From positions 1 to 23,734 of the forward strand of contig CAJUTC010000047.1 in NCBI GenBank assembly GCA_910589195.1: DNA of 23,734 bases. The letters are read 5' to 3'. The translations under genes were made by a program, and so were the position numbers. The stretch is from an uncultured Lachnospiraceae bacterium. Lineage in GTDB: Bacteria > Bacillota > Clostridia > Lachnospirales > Lachnospiraceae. Under the pieces are notes generated by a model, which was not told the DNA's origin, searched no databases, and was given only the letters and a program-made list of their open reading frames with translations. Below, one piece after another: positions 1 to 6,070 of the stretch; position 1 is the stretch's first letter, and each line of letters begins with the position of its first letter.

Positions 1-46
1 TTGAAGTTTCACAATCATTTCGATTATTATTCAACTATTTAGGTAT

Positions 47-236
47 GACACAGATTATATCGGGTGAAACTTGGAAGAATCGATTTTCATCGGCGAGATA
101 GAGAAGGGAGGCAATGTTCTCGCTTCGCTGAGGCAGACCTATAAGTGGCATCGTTGACTGCTCACAACGCAGTCTGATGGAAATCCGCTTTCTGTGGAAA
201 CATGACAGATAGTGGAACAACTGCCCCATCTGTATC
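47..236 (-). repeat. Dispersed non-coding repeat, copy A
   Basis: Read on the minus strand, this stretch aligns with bases 19775-19947 of the plus strand (copy B). The best-matching core is 51-184 against 19812-19942. Shared blocks include GTTGTGAGC, GTCTGCC, GCCGATGAAAA and CCCGATATAATCTG. The first 31 core bases match at 28 positions; similarity falls in the middle and rises again at the end. The element ends are near-complementary (GATACAGAT at one end, ATCTGTGTC at the other). Stop codons and frame-breaking indels differ between copies, so conservation is not at protein level. A long reading frame on the minus strand here (35-295) is not supported as a gene. It could be a miniature mobile element or a structured RNA; the sequence does not decide. 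Confidence 0.7.
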
Positions 237-246
237 GTTAAAAACC

Positions 247-276
247 AAAAAAGTAACCGAACATACGTCCGATTAC
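247..276 (-). terminator. Intrinsic terminator of ssrA, possibly bidirectional
   Basis: On the minus strand a 10-bp stem (GTAATCGGAC with GTTCGGTTAC, two G-U pairs) closes a GTAT loop and is followed by six T. It lies about 60 bases past the tmRNA 3' end. On the plus strand the same stem is followed by CTTTTT, so it may also stop transcription entering from the left. Confidence 0.7.
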
Positions 277-338
277 CTTTTTGATTACCTTTCAAATTTA
301 AAAGCTATGACAATCCTGCAAATTCAAAGCTTTTTAGA

Positions 339-675
339 TGGACCTGAGGGGAATCGAACCCCTGTCCGAAAACCAATTCCCTGTTCTTCTACTATCATAG
401 TCTGTTATTTTACATTCCCTCCATTATCCGGAAGCAGACATCCTGATAACTTTAGTAGCTTCATTATACGCCCGCGCAGGCAAAGCTTACTGCGTGTCGT
501 TTCCTACATAGTCGATGCCAGGCTCTCAGCGTGTAGGTGCGCTAAGGCTGACAGCTGCAACTAGGCAGCGATTGCTAAATTATCTTCAGCGTTTGTATTT
601 AATTTTGCCATTTAACCCATCGCATGGGGATAGCTTCACCAGCTTCATGATCCCCGTCGAAACCAGTACAAGCCC
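339..675 (-). ncRNA. ssrA: tmRNA (transfer-messenger RNA)
   Basis: tmRNA rescues ribosomes stalled on broken mRNAs by adding a degradation tag. The 3' end shows the T-arm AGGGG-TTCGATT-CCCCT followed by acceptor CAGGTCC and discriminator A. This acceptor pairs with 5' GGGCUUG at 675-669 (G-U pairs allowed), which fixes the 5' end. The conserved GGTTTCGACGGGGATCATG follows the 5' end. The tag frame runs from resume codon GCA at 608 to TAG at 561 and encodes AKLNTNAEDNLAIAA. The 3' CCA is not encoded, so it must be added after transcription. The mature RNA would be about 340 nt. Its partner gene smpB lies 285 bases upstream on the same strand. Apparent open frames on the plus strand through this region are shadows of the RNA gene. 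Confidence 0.95.
561..608 (-). other. tmRNA proteolysis tag reading frame
   Basis: Sixteen codons, GCA to TAG, encode AKLNTNAEDNLAIAA. The C-terminal LAIAA resembles the small hydrophobic Ala-rich ends recognised by ClpXP-type proteases in other tmRNA tags. Confidence 0.9.
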
Positions 676-717
676 TTACTGGTGTTTAAGCCCCGCTACA
701 AACGAAAAGTGCGGAAA

Positions 718-742
718 AATATACTCTAGCAAACGGTACAGT
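718..742 (-). promoter_or_regulatory. Possible ssrA promoter region with a 9-bp direct repeat
   Basis: On the minus strand TATATT (723-718) could serve as a -10 box about 43 bases before the mature 5' end, leaving a leader for RNase P to remove. No convincing -35 is present at normal spacing. The sequence ACTGTACCG occurs here (742-734) and again 40 bases upstream (782-774), an arrangement that could bind a regulator. Weak evidence. Confidence 0.3.
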
Positions 743-960
743 GTGTAAAAATCAGGATTTAACATAGATGCTTCGGTACAGTAAACCCCTGTACACTGCC
801 GAGGCGTTACCATAAATGAAAGGGAGTTACCACAACCCTCCGATGGATGTACGTAAACCATTCAAAACCGATCCGCATCTCTTTTTACTTTACCACGGCA
901 AAAAGGTGATGTCAAGCATGGAACCTATAAAATTCTGATAAATAAAAAGACCATTACTTA

Positions 961-1428
961 TTAATACAAGTTTTTTACCTTAAATTCCCGCTGCAGTTCC
1001 CGGCGCTGATCTTTTTTTGCAATATCTTCCCGTTTATCATATAACTTTTTTCCGCGCGCCAAGCCGATTTCCACTTTTACCAGGCTTCCTTTTAAATATA
1101 CTTGCAAAGGTACTAGCGTAAACCCTTTTTCCGCGATTTTTCCTGCCAGCTTAATAATTTCATTTTTGTGCATCAGCAGTTTTCTGGCGCGCAGAGGATC
1201 TTTATTAAAAATATTCCCTTTTTCATAAGGATTAATATGCATTCCGTAAACCCAAACTTCATTATGGCGGTCAATGCGGACAAATGCTTCTTTTATGCTG
1301 CATTTTCCCAAACGGATGGATTTTACTTCTGTGCCAAAAAGCTCAATTCCGCACTCAAATTTTTCATCAATAAAGTAATCGTGATAGGCTTTTTTATTAT
1401 TTGCCACTAATTTTACAGCCTGTTTCAA
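961..1428 (-). CDS. smpB: SsrA-binding protein SmpB
   Basis: SmpB binds the tRNA-like part of tmRNA and carries it to stalled ribosomes. The 155-residue product is the usual family length. It shows the N-terminal KLVANNKKAYHDYFI segment, the core motif GIELFGTEVKS, and the basic C-terminal tail DKREDIAKKDQRRELQREFK that enters the mRNA channel. The start is set at TTG (1428) because AGGAGG lies nine bases upstream, at 1439-1444; an in-frame ATG at 1467 would add 13 residues with no family resemblance and no binding site. The gene sits directly upstream of ssrA, as in many Firmicutes; here rnr is not the next gene upstream. Identification is firm; only the start codon is a judgement. Confidence 0.95.
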   Translation of the reverse strand: MKQAVKLVANNKKAYHDYFIDEKFECGIELFGTEVKSIRLGKCSIKEAFVRIDRHNEVWVYGMHINPYEKGNIFNKDPLRARKLLMHKNEIIKLAGKIAEKGFTLVPLQVYLKGSLVKVEIGLARGKKLYDKREDIAKKDQRRELQREFKVKNLY

Positions 1429-1593
1429 ATTCCACAGCCTCCTTTCTGTATGCAGGTATTCTGGCACTCTTAAGCGGAAGCTGCTTTTGAGGCTGATTGT
1501 TCAAGAATACCTTTTGCTTCCGGTTTCATCCTTATATTGCAGGAAAACTTTCCTGATTTCCCTTGTGATACAGAAGTCCCTTGCAGACCAAGC

Positions 1594-1614
1594 TTTTACT
1601 ATGACATAGTGAAA
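1594..1614. promoter_or_regulatory. Odd-symmetric operator-like dyad
   Basis: The arms TTTTACTATG and CATAGTGAAA flank a single A at 1604. Nine of ten pairs are Watson-Crick and one is T-G. The core TACTATG-A-CATAGTG has the 7-1-7 layout typical of Fur-family boxes, although the base sequence is not a standard Fur, PerR or Zur box. Which gene it would control is unclear. Confidence 0.4.
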
Positions 1615-1662
1615 TTCTGCGGCAAAGTGGAATTACGTTACCAGGATCACCTGTTGAAGATC

Positions 1663-1690
1663 AAGAATCCTGCATGGCAGGATTCTTTTT
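1663..1690 (+). terminator. Strong plus-strand hairpin terminator without an obvious gene
   Basis: AAGAATCCTGC (1663-1673), loop ATG and GCAGGATTCTT (1677-1687) form a perfect 11-bp stem whose 3' side runs into TTTTT. The minus-strand reading lacks a T tract, so it is oriented for plus-strand transcription. All neighbouring genes are on the minus strand. Confidence 0.6.
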
Positions 1691-1744
1691 AAAACCGGTT
1701 ATTTCTAATCATACTATAGGAAACTGGAATAGTAAAGGAAAAAA

Positions 1745-1888
1745 TCAGCCTTCTGCTACGATTTCTTCCAGCACCTGGATCAGGTCGTAGATGGTATTCA
1801 GGGGCACATTCCGCTCCAGGATTTGATTTTTCAAGCTGTCGGAAAGCTCTTCAAATTTTGGCTGGACAGCAGGAGAAATATACGACAT
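1745..1888 (-). CDS. 47-residue protein coupled to the MATE gene
   Basis: Function unknown. The frame encodes a soluble, acidic 47-residue protein beginning MSYISPAVQPKFEELSDSLK and ending EVLEEIVAEG-like (actual end VLEEIVAEG), predicted to be largely helical. The start at 1888 is chosen because GAGGTG lies six bases before this ATG; another in-frame ATG at 1894 overlaps the MATE stop codon but sits on top of the binding site. The gene therefore follows the MATE gene within a few bases and is likely translated from the same mRNA. The combination of a good ribosome binding site, tight coupling and a compact, non-low-complexity product makes it a probable real gene. Similar short proteins seem to occur in other Clostridia, but this is from memory. 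Confidence 0.6.
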   Translation of the reverse strand: MSYISPAVQPKFEELSDSLKNQILERNVPLNTIYDLIQVLEEIVAEG

Positions 1889-1893
1889 GTTCA

Positions 1894-3210
1894 TCACCTC
1901 TTTGCTATGGTTTCCCGAAATAAAAATATTATACCGATTCCTAAAGTAATTGCTTCGGTAATGGTGACAGCCAGCCACGTGCCGGTCATTTCAGCTAAAA
2001 AGGATAAGAGGAATGCCATAGGAAGGAGCAAGATAAAACCCCGGAGCAGTGATATGGCTTGTGCCGGAAGTACTCGTTCCATTGAGGTAAATAGCATGGA
2101 TAATACAATATTAAAACCGGCAAATGGAATGGAAGTGAAAGAAATCCTAAGCCCGGTTACAGCAATTTGCTGTAGTCTGGCTTGCCCTTCGCTGTTAAAA
2201 GCTGCTGCAATAGGGGAGGCAAATACAAAAAGCAGCAGATAGATGAGAAAAGAGAGTATCAGGACCGATTCTATGGCATAGCAGCCAATCTGCCGGATTT
2301 GAGCATATTGGTTTTTTCCGTAAGCCTGGCTAATTAATGGCTGTATTCCTTGGGCAATCCCTGTAAAAACAGAGATTACCACAAGGGATAGATTGGCAAT
2401 GATTCCATAAGCGGAAACTCCGATGGTTCCCAGGATTTCCAGGATAATAAAGTTAAATGTAACCATCACAATTCCAGATGCAGCTTCCCCAACGAAAGAA
2501 GGGAAACCGATGGAAAGAATGGGCAAAACCATAGAAGGAATGGAGTTTGACCATTTAAAATGAAAATGGTTCTGCTGGTTGCTCCAATGCCTGGATAAGA
2601 TGCCCATGCTGATAATAGGAGCAATGCCTGTTGCTAATACGGCGCCAAAAATCCCGAAACCAAGAGGGAAGATGAATATATAGTCTAACAAGATATTGGA
2701 AAAGCTTCCTGCCAGCATGGCAGACATGGCTAAACTAGGGTTGCCATCGTTTTTAACAAAGCTTAGGAGGATGTCATTTAACATGAAACAGGGGGAAAAC
2801 AAAAGAATTACCCTTAAATAAGTTTGAGTCATGGGAAATATTTCCTGATCGGCACCTAGCCATTTGGCCAGGTCAGGCGCAAACCATATTCCGGCCAGCA
2901 TAAAGAATACAGCAAAAGCAGCCATCAGGCAAATGGCTGCAGAAAATACCTGATTGGATGGTTCTAAGGCTTTCTGGCCCCGGAAAACAGAATACTTTGC
3001 AGCACTTCCAATTCCAAGCATAAGCCCGCTTCCGTGGATCAGGCTGTACACAGGGATTGCCAGGTTAAGAGCGGCAAGGCCGTTTCCCCCCAGACCCTTT
3101 GCGACAAAAAAGGTATCAGCAAGGATATAGCAGGATAATCCAATCATGCCCAGTACGTTAAATGTGGTATAATGAATGAACTGACGAAAACAGGAGCTTT
3201 TTTGTTTCAT
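1894..3210 (-). CDS. MATE-family multidrug/toxin efflux transporter
   Basis: Integral membrane exporter of the MATE family, which expels cationic drugs or metabolites using a Na+ or H+ gradient. The 438-residue product has about twelve hydrophobic segments. It opens with FNVLGMIGLSCYILADTFFV and GLAALNLAIPVYSL, typical of MATE helix 1-2, and has the second-half counterpart EILGTIGVSAYGIIANLSLV with GIAQGIQPLISQAYG. The start at 3210 (MKQKSSC) is preferred over an ATG at 3228, because a possible -10 box TAATAT lies across 3229; neither has a strong binding site. A 47-residue protein follows directly. Substrate cannot be inferred. A terminator for the upstream minus-strand gene at 3252-3309 isolates it from that gene. 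Confidence 0.92.
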   Translation of the reverse strand: MKQKSSCFRQFIHYTTFNVLGMIGLSCYILADTFFVAKGLGGNGLAALNLAIPVYSLIHGSGLMLGIGSAAKYSVFRGQKALEPSNQVFSAAICLMAAFAVFFMLAGIWFAPDLAKWLGADQEIFPMTQTYLRVILLFSPCFMLNDILLSFVKNDGNPSLAMSAMLAGSFSNILLDYIFIFPLGFGIFGAVLATGIAPIISMGILSRHWSNQQNHFHFKWSNSIPSMVLPILSIGFPSFVGEAASGIVMVTFNFIILEILGTIGVSAYGIIANLSLVVISVFTGIAQGIQPLISQAYGKNQYAQIRQIGCYAIESVLILSFLIYLLLFVFASPIAAAFNSEGQARLQQIAVTGLRISFTSIPFAGFNIVLSMLFTSMERVLPAQAISLLRGFILLLPMAFLLSFLAEMTGTWLAVTITEAITLGIGIIFLFRETIAKR

Positions 3211-3251
3211 AATAGAATTCCATCGCATATTAGTTTTGTGGATAAGTATTC

Positions 3252-3309
3252 AAATAAAAACGCCAGAACTTCCTGTCTTCTAAGACCTGATGACGGGAAG
3301 CCTGACGTT
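3252..3309. terminator. Bidirectional intrinsic terminator
   Basis: On the minus strand AACGTCAGGCTTCC pairs with GGAAG-T-TCTGGCGTT (one bulged T, G-U pairs), followed by TTTTTATTTG. It would end the transcript of the proline-rich gene at 3411-3803. The plus strand also ends in GTTTTTC after the stem, so it can work in both directions. Confidence 0.65.
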
Positions 3310-3410
3310 TTTCTTGCTTACCCGGTGGCAGGCAAGTTACGTTTTAAAATTTAATTTTGCGTTAATGATACCACATGAAATTACAAAATGCAATGGAATT
3401 TTTACTCTGG

Positions 3411-3803
3411 TTAAAAAGGCCATGGACGTTTAGGAGGCCGGCCTCCGTGTCCTGGCGGCGGGCCAGGCATTGGGGGTCTTGGCGGTTCTTGCGGAGGGAA
3501 AGGAGGCCTCCAGGGCCAGAACGGGTTTCCTGGGTTAGGCTTTCCAGGCGGCCCCGGAGGAGGAAAAGGCCTTCCGGGCGGCGGTCCCGGAGGAGGAAAA
3601 GGCCTTCCAGGCGGCGGCCCCGGAGGAGGGGAATGCCTTCCAGGCGGCGGCCCTGGAGGAGGGGAAGGCGGCCTGTGAGAAAGCGCGGGATGAAATAAGG
3701 AACGGCTGCATGGCTGGCAAGGTTTACAGAATATGCCTGTGCAGGGCCTGCAATTTTCATCACAGGCTTGCTGCCACTGCATCCATAAAACATGATTGGA
3801 CAT
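3411..3803 (-). CDS. Proline/glycine-rich tandem-repeat protein with Cys-rich N-terminus
   Basis: Function unknown. The 130-residue product begins MSNHVLWMQWQQACDENCRP, followed by a cluster with several cysteines (CRPC, FCKPCQPC) and then a long Pro/Gly tract built of about 11-residue units of the type RPFPPPGPPPG. The C-terminal part has further PP-rich sequence and ends KRPWPF. No signal peptide or membrane helix is visible. The underlying DNA is a run of near-identical 33-bp units (about 3540-3670). The start at 3803 has AAAGGG nine bases upstream; an ATG at 3830 lacks a site. Two other frames stay open across the repeats (Leu/Arg-rich minus frame, Arg-rich plus frame); the chosen frame has the best start and an interpretable product. 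Resemblance to spore-coat or surface low-complexity proteins is a guess. Possible repeat-number variation. Confidence 0.6.
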   Translation of the reverse strand: MSNHVLWMQWQQACDENCRPCTGIFCKPCQPCSRSLFHPALSHRPPSPPPGPPPGRHSPPPGPPPGRPFPPPGPPPGRPFPPPGPPGKPNPGNPFWPWRPPFPPQEPPRPPMPGPPPGHGGRPPKRPWPF

Positions 3804-3884
3804 ATGGGAAATCCCTTTTTGTTTTATCATATGCAGGTGAAAAGAGGCGCGCTAACAAAAAAGATTTAAAATTTTTAAAGAAAA

Positions 3885-3911
3885 GTGAACCGTTTGGCTT
3901 TTGACAGACTC
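3885..3911 (+). promoter_or_regulatory. Possible ECF-type promoter of the sigma factor operon
   Basis: GTGAACC (3885-3891) resembles the AAC-containing -35 element of ECF sigma promoters and is followed 15 bases later by GACTC. This would fit autoregulation by the sigma factor encoded at 3957. A TTGACA at 3901 has no correctly spaced -10 box. Confidence 0.35.
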
Positions 3912-3956
3912 TTATATAACAGATGCATCAATAAAGAAGTGGAAAGGAAGCGGGTT

Positions 3957-4574
3957 ATGAAAGAAGAGATGATAGTCTTCGTAGAAAACATGATAGAAGG
4001 CGATGAGAGGGCCTTTGATGAATTATACCACTCCTATTCCAAAAAGCTATACCGTATGGCATACTTTATTACAGGAAATCAAAGTGACAGTGAAGATGTG
4101 TTGCAGGAAACATTTGTAAAATGCTTCCTGCATCGAAAAACACTAAAAAATCCGGAAGGATTTGAATCCTGGATTTATCAGATCCTGATTCGGACTGCAT
4201 GGAGGATGGAAAAAAAGGGGAGAAAGAACAAGGAACTCTCATTTGAAGGAATTTTAGAACAGCGGGAAGAACAGGGAACTAAGCTGGCAGAGCGGTTAGA
4301 AGAAGATAAGCAGCAGGACGGGCCTTTGGATCAGATTCTAAAACAGGAGGTTTCCAACGAGCTTATGCAGGCAGTAAGCCAATTAGATGTAAAATATCGT
4401 ACCCTAATCCTTTTATATTATTTCAACGAATTGGGTGTCAAGGATATTGCGGAAATTACTGGTCTGTTTGAAGGCACAGTAAAGTCCAGGTTAAGCAGGG
4501 CCAGAAAACTTTTAAAAGAAAGTCTAAGCCCACCGATGCCCATTTGCTGGGAACGAAACAGGCAGTGCTTTTAA
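3957..4574 (+). CDS. ECF-type RNA polymerase sigma factor
   Basis: Alternative sigma factor of the ECF group (sigma-70 family), directing RNA polymerase to a small stress regulon. The 205-residue product has region 2 near the N-terminus (DELYHSYSKKLYRMAYFITG, then DSEDVLQETFVKCF) and region 4 near the C-terminus (LDVKYRTLILLYYFNELGVK and TVKSRLSRARKLLKE), the two-domain layout of the family. An acidic/Gln-rich linker lies between. The start at 3957 has GGAAAGGAAG six bases upstream; a longer frame from 3885 is not supported. The next gene, 74 bases downstream on the same strand, is its likely membrane anti-sigma factor. Induction signal and target promoters are unknown. Confidence 0.93.
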   Translation: MKEEMIVFVENMIEGDERAFDELYHSYSKKLYRMAYFITGNQSDSEDVLQETFVKCFLHRKTLKNPEGFESWIYQILIRTAWRMEKKGRKNKELSFEGILEQREEQGTKLAERLEEDKQQDGPLDQILKQEVSNELMQAVSQLDVKYRTLILLYYFNELGVKDIAEITGLFEGTVKSRLSRARKLLKESLSPPMPICWERNRQCF

Positions 4575-4648
4575 TGGGCTGGGAAAGCCGCAACCAACAG
4601 CCAAATGGAAAAACTGCAGGCAGGAGAAGCAGAACACAAGGAGGTGTT

Positions 4649-5434
4649 ATGGTGAAGGGAAACCAGGAAGAATTGTTTAAAGATGAAATCCAGGCAAAGG
4701 TGACAAAAGTATATTTTTCGAGAGAAGCAGAAGACAGAGTGCTTAACAACATTCATTATCAGATTCATGAAAGGAGAAGTATTATGAAATTATCAAAAAA
4801 GAAAATGAGCATTGTATTAGTGGCAGCGATGATCGTTATCGGATCGGCAACTGCTATAGGGGCAGGAAGGATTGCCTACACATCAAGCCATACGAACCGA
4901 AATGAAGCAATCCATTCAGCCAGCCAATTGGTTACAGAAGCAGAGAAGAAATTAGGTCAGACTCCAAAGGTTCCGGAACAGTTTTCAGATGGTTCCAGCT
5001 TCCAGGAAGGCTATGTAATGGAAGTAGACGCATGGGATGATAACGGAAACCGTGTTGGAGGCTATCCAGAAGCTACGGTAAGGTATGCTGGGAGTAAGGA
5101 TGTTTCTCTTTCGGTCTACAAACCGTTGGAAAGCAGCGCAAATAGTTCCAAAGCCCCCCAGGCTACCGAAACGTATCAGGATATCATAATAAAAGGAAAT
5201 GTGGATAACTATTTATTCCTGCCGCCGGATCAGCAGCCAAGCGAAGCAGATCAGCAGTTAGAGCAGGCAGGAAAGCTGATGATCAGCTATGGTTCCAGCC
5301 AGGAAGAACGGAAAGCGTTTAAGAGTGTAACCTGGATGGAAGGCGGGTTAAAGTACCATTTGTATACATTTGAAGATGTAGAGCTGGAAACAATAATGAA
5401 GTTGGCAAAAGAAGTAATCGACAGCGGAAAATAA
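4649..5434 (+). CDS. Membrane-anchored anti-sigma factor (DUF4367-like C-terminus)
   Basis: Probable negative regulator of the adjacent ECF sigma factor. The 261-residue product has a cytoplasmic N-terminus of about 50 residues (EELFKDEIQAKVTKVYFSRE) without a zinc-binding HxxxCxxC motif. One transmembrane segment follows (about residues 53-74, KMSIVLVAAMIVIGSATAIG), then an extracytoplasmic domain of about 185 residues. The end SVTWMEGGLKYHLYTFEDVE resembles DUF4367 domains of Clostridial anti-sigma proteins (from memory). The ATG at 4649 follows AAGGAGG by four to five bases. A second ribosome binding site, AAGGAG at 4771, stands seven bases before in-frame ATG 4784. Use of that start would give a protein lacking the sigma-binding segment. 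Confidence 0.8.
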   Translation: MVKGNQEELFKDEIQAKVTKVYFSREAEDRVLNNIHYQIHERRSIMKLSKKKMSIVLVAAMIVIGSATAIGAGRIAYTSSHTNRNEAIHSASQLVTEAEKKLGQTPKVPEQFSDGSSFQEGYVMEVDAWDDNGNRVGGYPEATVRYAGSKDVSLSVYKPLESSANSSKAPQATETYQDIIIKGNVDNYLFLPPDQQPSEADQQLEQAGKLMISYGSSQEERKAFKSVTWMEGGLKYHLYTFEDVELETIMKLAKEVIDSGK

Positions 5435-5532
5435 AAAATAGAACCAACTAATAGAACTATTATCATCATGAAAATGTGAAGATGTGAAAGCATTCAAAAA
5501 AATCTATCGCTTCTATCTTTTACCGATTAAGA

Positions 5533-5589
5533 CATGAAAAAGCCGCAAGGAGGCTCCTGAGACCAGGCGTTTCCTTGCGGCTTTTCATG
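5533..5589. terminator. Large bidirectional terminator between convergent genes
   Basis: CATGAAAA(A)GCCGCAAGGA and TCCTTGCGGCTTTTCATG form an 18-bp stem with one bulged A. The A and T tracts are inside the stem, so it can terminate from either side. It separates the anti-sigma gene (plus) from the XRE regulator (minus). Confidence 0.85.
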
Positions 5590-5611
5590 ATTCTCCTTGC
5601 ATTTCCGACAA

Positions 5612-5830
5612 TTATAAAAATTGATCTTGGTCAGAAGAAACATAAACTGCAATATCCTGTATATTGCAGTCTAAAATCCGGCATAAATCGTTAATTGTAG
5701 TTGTGGAAAGAGGCTGATTTTTCCGGAGTCGGTTGATGGTAGAGCTGGAGATGCGGTAGTTGTTAATTAACGTATAGGTTGATTCGCCAGCCTTTTTCAT
5801 AGTTTCCCAAAAAGGATCATATTGAATCAT
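5612..5830 (-). CDS. Small XRE/Cro-type helix-turn-helix regulator
   Basis: DNA-binding protein of the Cro/CI type. The 72-residue product is little more than one HTH domain: STYTLINNYRISSSTINRLR gives the helix-turn-helix, followed by LSTTTINDLCRILDCNIQDI, the usual third and fourth helices of this family. There is no effector domain. The start at 5830 is preceded by AGGGGA at a slightly long distance (about 11 bases). It is transcribed away from the radical-SAM operon, and the 240-base gap between them carries a palindrome at 5893-5912 that overlaps the operon's -35 box. The regulator could act there, but this is inference from position only. Confidence 0.85.
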   Translation of the reverse strand: MIQYDPFWETMKKAGESTYTLINNYRISSSTINRLRKNQPLSTTTINDLCRILDCNIQDIAVYVSSDQDQFL

Positions 5831-5892
5831 AAAATTTCATTTCCCCTGAAAAACAATTGTAAAAACCAATAGCTACACTTACATTTTATGAA

Positions 5893-5912
5893 ATAGTCAC
5901 ACAATTGACTAT
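5893..5912. promoter_or_regulatory. Palindromic operator candidate over the -35 box
   Basis: ATAGTC (5893-5898) and GACTAT (5907-5912) form a perfect 6-bp inverted repeat with an 8-base spacer, overlapping the TTGACT -35 box of the rightward promoter. A third GACTAT lies at the -10 box (5925-5930). A leftward promoter for the XRE gene (TAGTCA, 17 bases, TAAAAT) would share the same palindrome. Confidence 0.5.
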
Positions 5913-5933
5913 AGTTGAAATGAAGACTATAAA
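5905..5933 (+). promoter_or_regulatory. Sigma-A promoter of the radical-SAM operon
   Basis: TTGACT (5905-5910) and TATAAA (5928-5933) are separated by exactly 17 bases. Transcription would begin near 5940, giving a leader of about 130 nt before the chosen start at 6071. Confidence 0.75.
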
Positions 5934-5970
5934 AAGAAGGAACATTTTTTCTGTGCAGTTAAAAATAATA

Positions 5971-5984
5971 CAAACAAACGTTCG
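5971..5984. promoter_or_regulatory. LexA (DinR) SOS-box candidate
   Basis: CAAAC-AAAC-GTTCG matches the Gram-positive LexA consensus CGAAC-N4-GTTCG at nine of ten half-site bases. It lies about 30 bases after the predicted transcription start, where a bound repressor could block elongation. The downstream genes are putative DNA repair genes, which fits SOS control. Confidence 0.45.
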
Positions 5985-6070
5985 AAAAAGGATTGAAAAG
6001 CAGTCAGATATGTGTTACACTAGAGAAGAACAAATGTTCTGAAATGTTATGCCAGGAAGGAAGTAGAAGG

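Larger units (their letters stand above)
1429..1744. other. Intergenic region upstream of smpB with dyads and an orphan terminator
   Basis: No gene is seen. The region holds an inverted repeat CGGAAGC/GCTTCCG (1475-1481 and 1516-1522), a compact inverted repeat CAGGAAA-AC-TTTCCTG (1540-1555), an odd-symmetric dyad centred on A1604 (1594-1614) and a plus-strand terminator (1663-1690). On the minus strand ATATAAGG (near 1537) could be part of an smpB -10 box, but no good -35 accompanies it. Confidence 0.5.

Noticed and set aside
1..101. C-terminal end of a plus-strand gene entering from the left (32 open codons in frame 3)
   Set aside because: The tail overlaps repeat copy A and shows no recognisable family; too short to support.
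35..295. Open frame on the minus strand at the left edge (86 codons)
   Set aside because: It runs through the non-coding repeat and the ssrA terminator; the homologous frame in copy B is broken by stops.
339..365. Integration site of a genomic island at the ssrA 3' end
   Set aside because: ssrA is a common attachment site, but no integrase gene or second copy of the 3' end is visible in the window.
202..861. Several open frames of 60-120 codons on both strands
   Set aside because: They overlap the tmRNA gene and its promoter region, and have no binding sites or recognisable products.
3362..3793. Alternative Leu/Arg-rich minus frame and Arg-rich plus frame over the proline-rich repeats
   Set aside because: Open only because the tandem unit is a multiple of three; no ribosome binding site and composition typical of shadow frames.
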